Below, one piece after another: positions 4,982 through 5,134 of a stretch of DNA of 5,134 nucleotides. The stretch comes from Endomicrobiia bacterium (GTDB lineage Bacteria; Elusimicrobiota; Endomicrobiia; Endomicrobiales; Endomicrobiaceae). The DNA is taken from assembly GCA_025998475.1 (NCBI GenBank), contig BNVZ01000097.1:1-5134 (forward strand), written 5' to 3'. Below the pieces are notes generated by a model that was given only the letters and a program-made list of their open reading frames with translations, was not told the origin of the DNA and did not search any database. Made by a program: the position numbers and the translations under genes. Each line of letters begins with the position of its first letter. Position 1 is the stretch's first letter.

Positions 4982-5134
4982 GATAAAAAAAGAGGTGTAG
5001 TTGATGAAAAAAGAGAACTTGTAACAAAAAGGGAGTGTGAGGATGAATTAAGAAGGGATAAGATAAAGTGTTATCATATATAGAAGGTTTTATATATATA
5101 GACGCAAAGTAGATATAGAAAAATAGAAAAAAAT
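4982..5134 (+). other. Purine-rich plus strand, possible remains of a gene
   Basis: From about 4971 the plus strand turns strongly purine-rich, as coding strands are elsewhere in the window, so any gene here would face right. A ribosome-binding site (AGAGGTG, 4991-4997) precedes ATG 5004, but that frame stops after MKKENL (TAA 5022-5024). The frame from 4982 stays open for 33 codons to TAG 5081-5083, with a hydrophilic stretch including RECEDELRRDKIKCYHI, but has no start codon. A third frame carries VLSYIEGFIYIDAK (from 5068) before TAG. Coding-like pieces in several frames would fit a gene broken by indels. Simple low-complexity sequence is equally possible. Confidence 0.25.

Larger units (their letters stand above)
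4653..5134. other. 482-base gap without a recognisable intact gene
   Basis: No ORF with both a convincing ribosome-binding site and coding content is visible on either strand. The longest minus-strand stop-free run nearby, ending at TAA 4703-4705, is under 40 codons and lacks a supported start. The stretch contains the second operator-like site, two 14-bp palindromes near 4913-4943, a possible plus-strand promoter and a purine-rich plus strand from about 4971. It may be the divergent side of the immunity region, the end of the element, or decayed host or element sequence. Confidence 0.6.

Overview
The window is an AT-rich stretch (by eye around 30% GC) in which every confidently recognised gene lies on the minus strand, so the genetic order runs right to left. 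It reads as part of a small integrated mobile element: a regulatory pair, a replication gene and a site-specific recombinase. Standard stop codons are used throughout. The A/T-rich codon choice (ATA Ile, AGA Arg, AAA Lys) would fit a Clostridium-like Firmicute. However, the primase-helicase with its small upstream partner, and the style of the serine recombinase, remind me most of integrated elements in Patescibacteria (CPR) genomes. That assignment rests on memory of family sequences, not on a search, and stays tentative.

Right to left: positions 4653-5134 hold no recognisable intact gene. They contain operator-like palindromes, a possible plus-strand promoter and a purine-rich plus strand at the right edge that may be the remains of a gene. 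At 4624-4652 is a near-consensus promoter with nested palindromes, firing leftward into a two-gene operon. Its genes are a Cro/C1 (XRE)-type HTH repressor (4215-4574) and an ImmA/IrrE-type zinc metallopeptidase (3475-4218), overlapping by ATGA. This is the classic repressor plus anti-repressor-protease arrangement of ICEs and prophages.

Next, 3166-3474 holds a short ORF with a strong ribosome-binding site that appears to be frameshifted (3253-3419), plus short repeats. A 47-residue ORF (3022-3165) then overlaps the start of a 709-residue primase-helicase (899-3028). That protein has a C4 zinc ribbon, a Toprim domain, a P-loop ATPase and a C-terminal winged helix, and is presumably the replication protein of the element.

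The 208-base gap 691-898 holds two copies of a 26-base element, a 12-bp palindrome and a good promoter for the recombinase. The recombinase (a large serine recombinase) starts at 690 and runs off the left edge. Its reading frame is broken by one base at about codon 15-16.

The probable logic is that damage or another signal activates the protease, which removes the repressor and lets the recombinase and primase-helicase mobilise and copy the element. Two independent apparent one-base deletions (recombinase and small ORF) suggest either that this copy is decaying or that the assembly carries indel errors. I saw no tRNA, rRNA, CRISPR array or insertion sequence.
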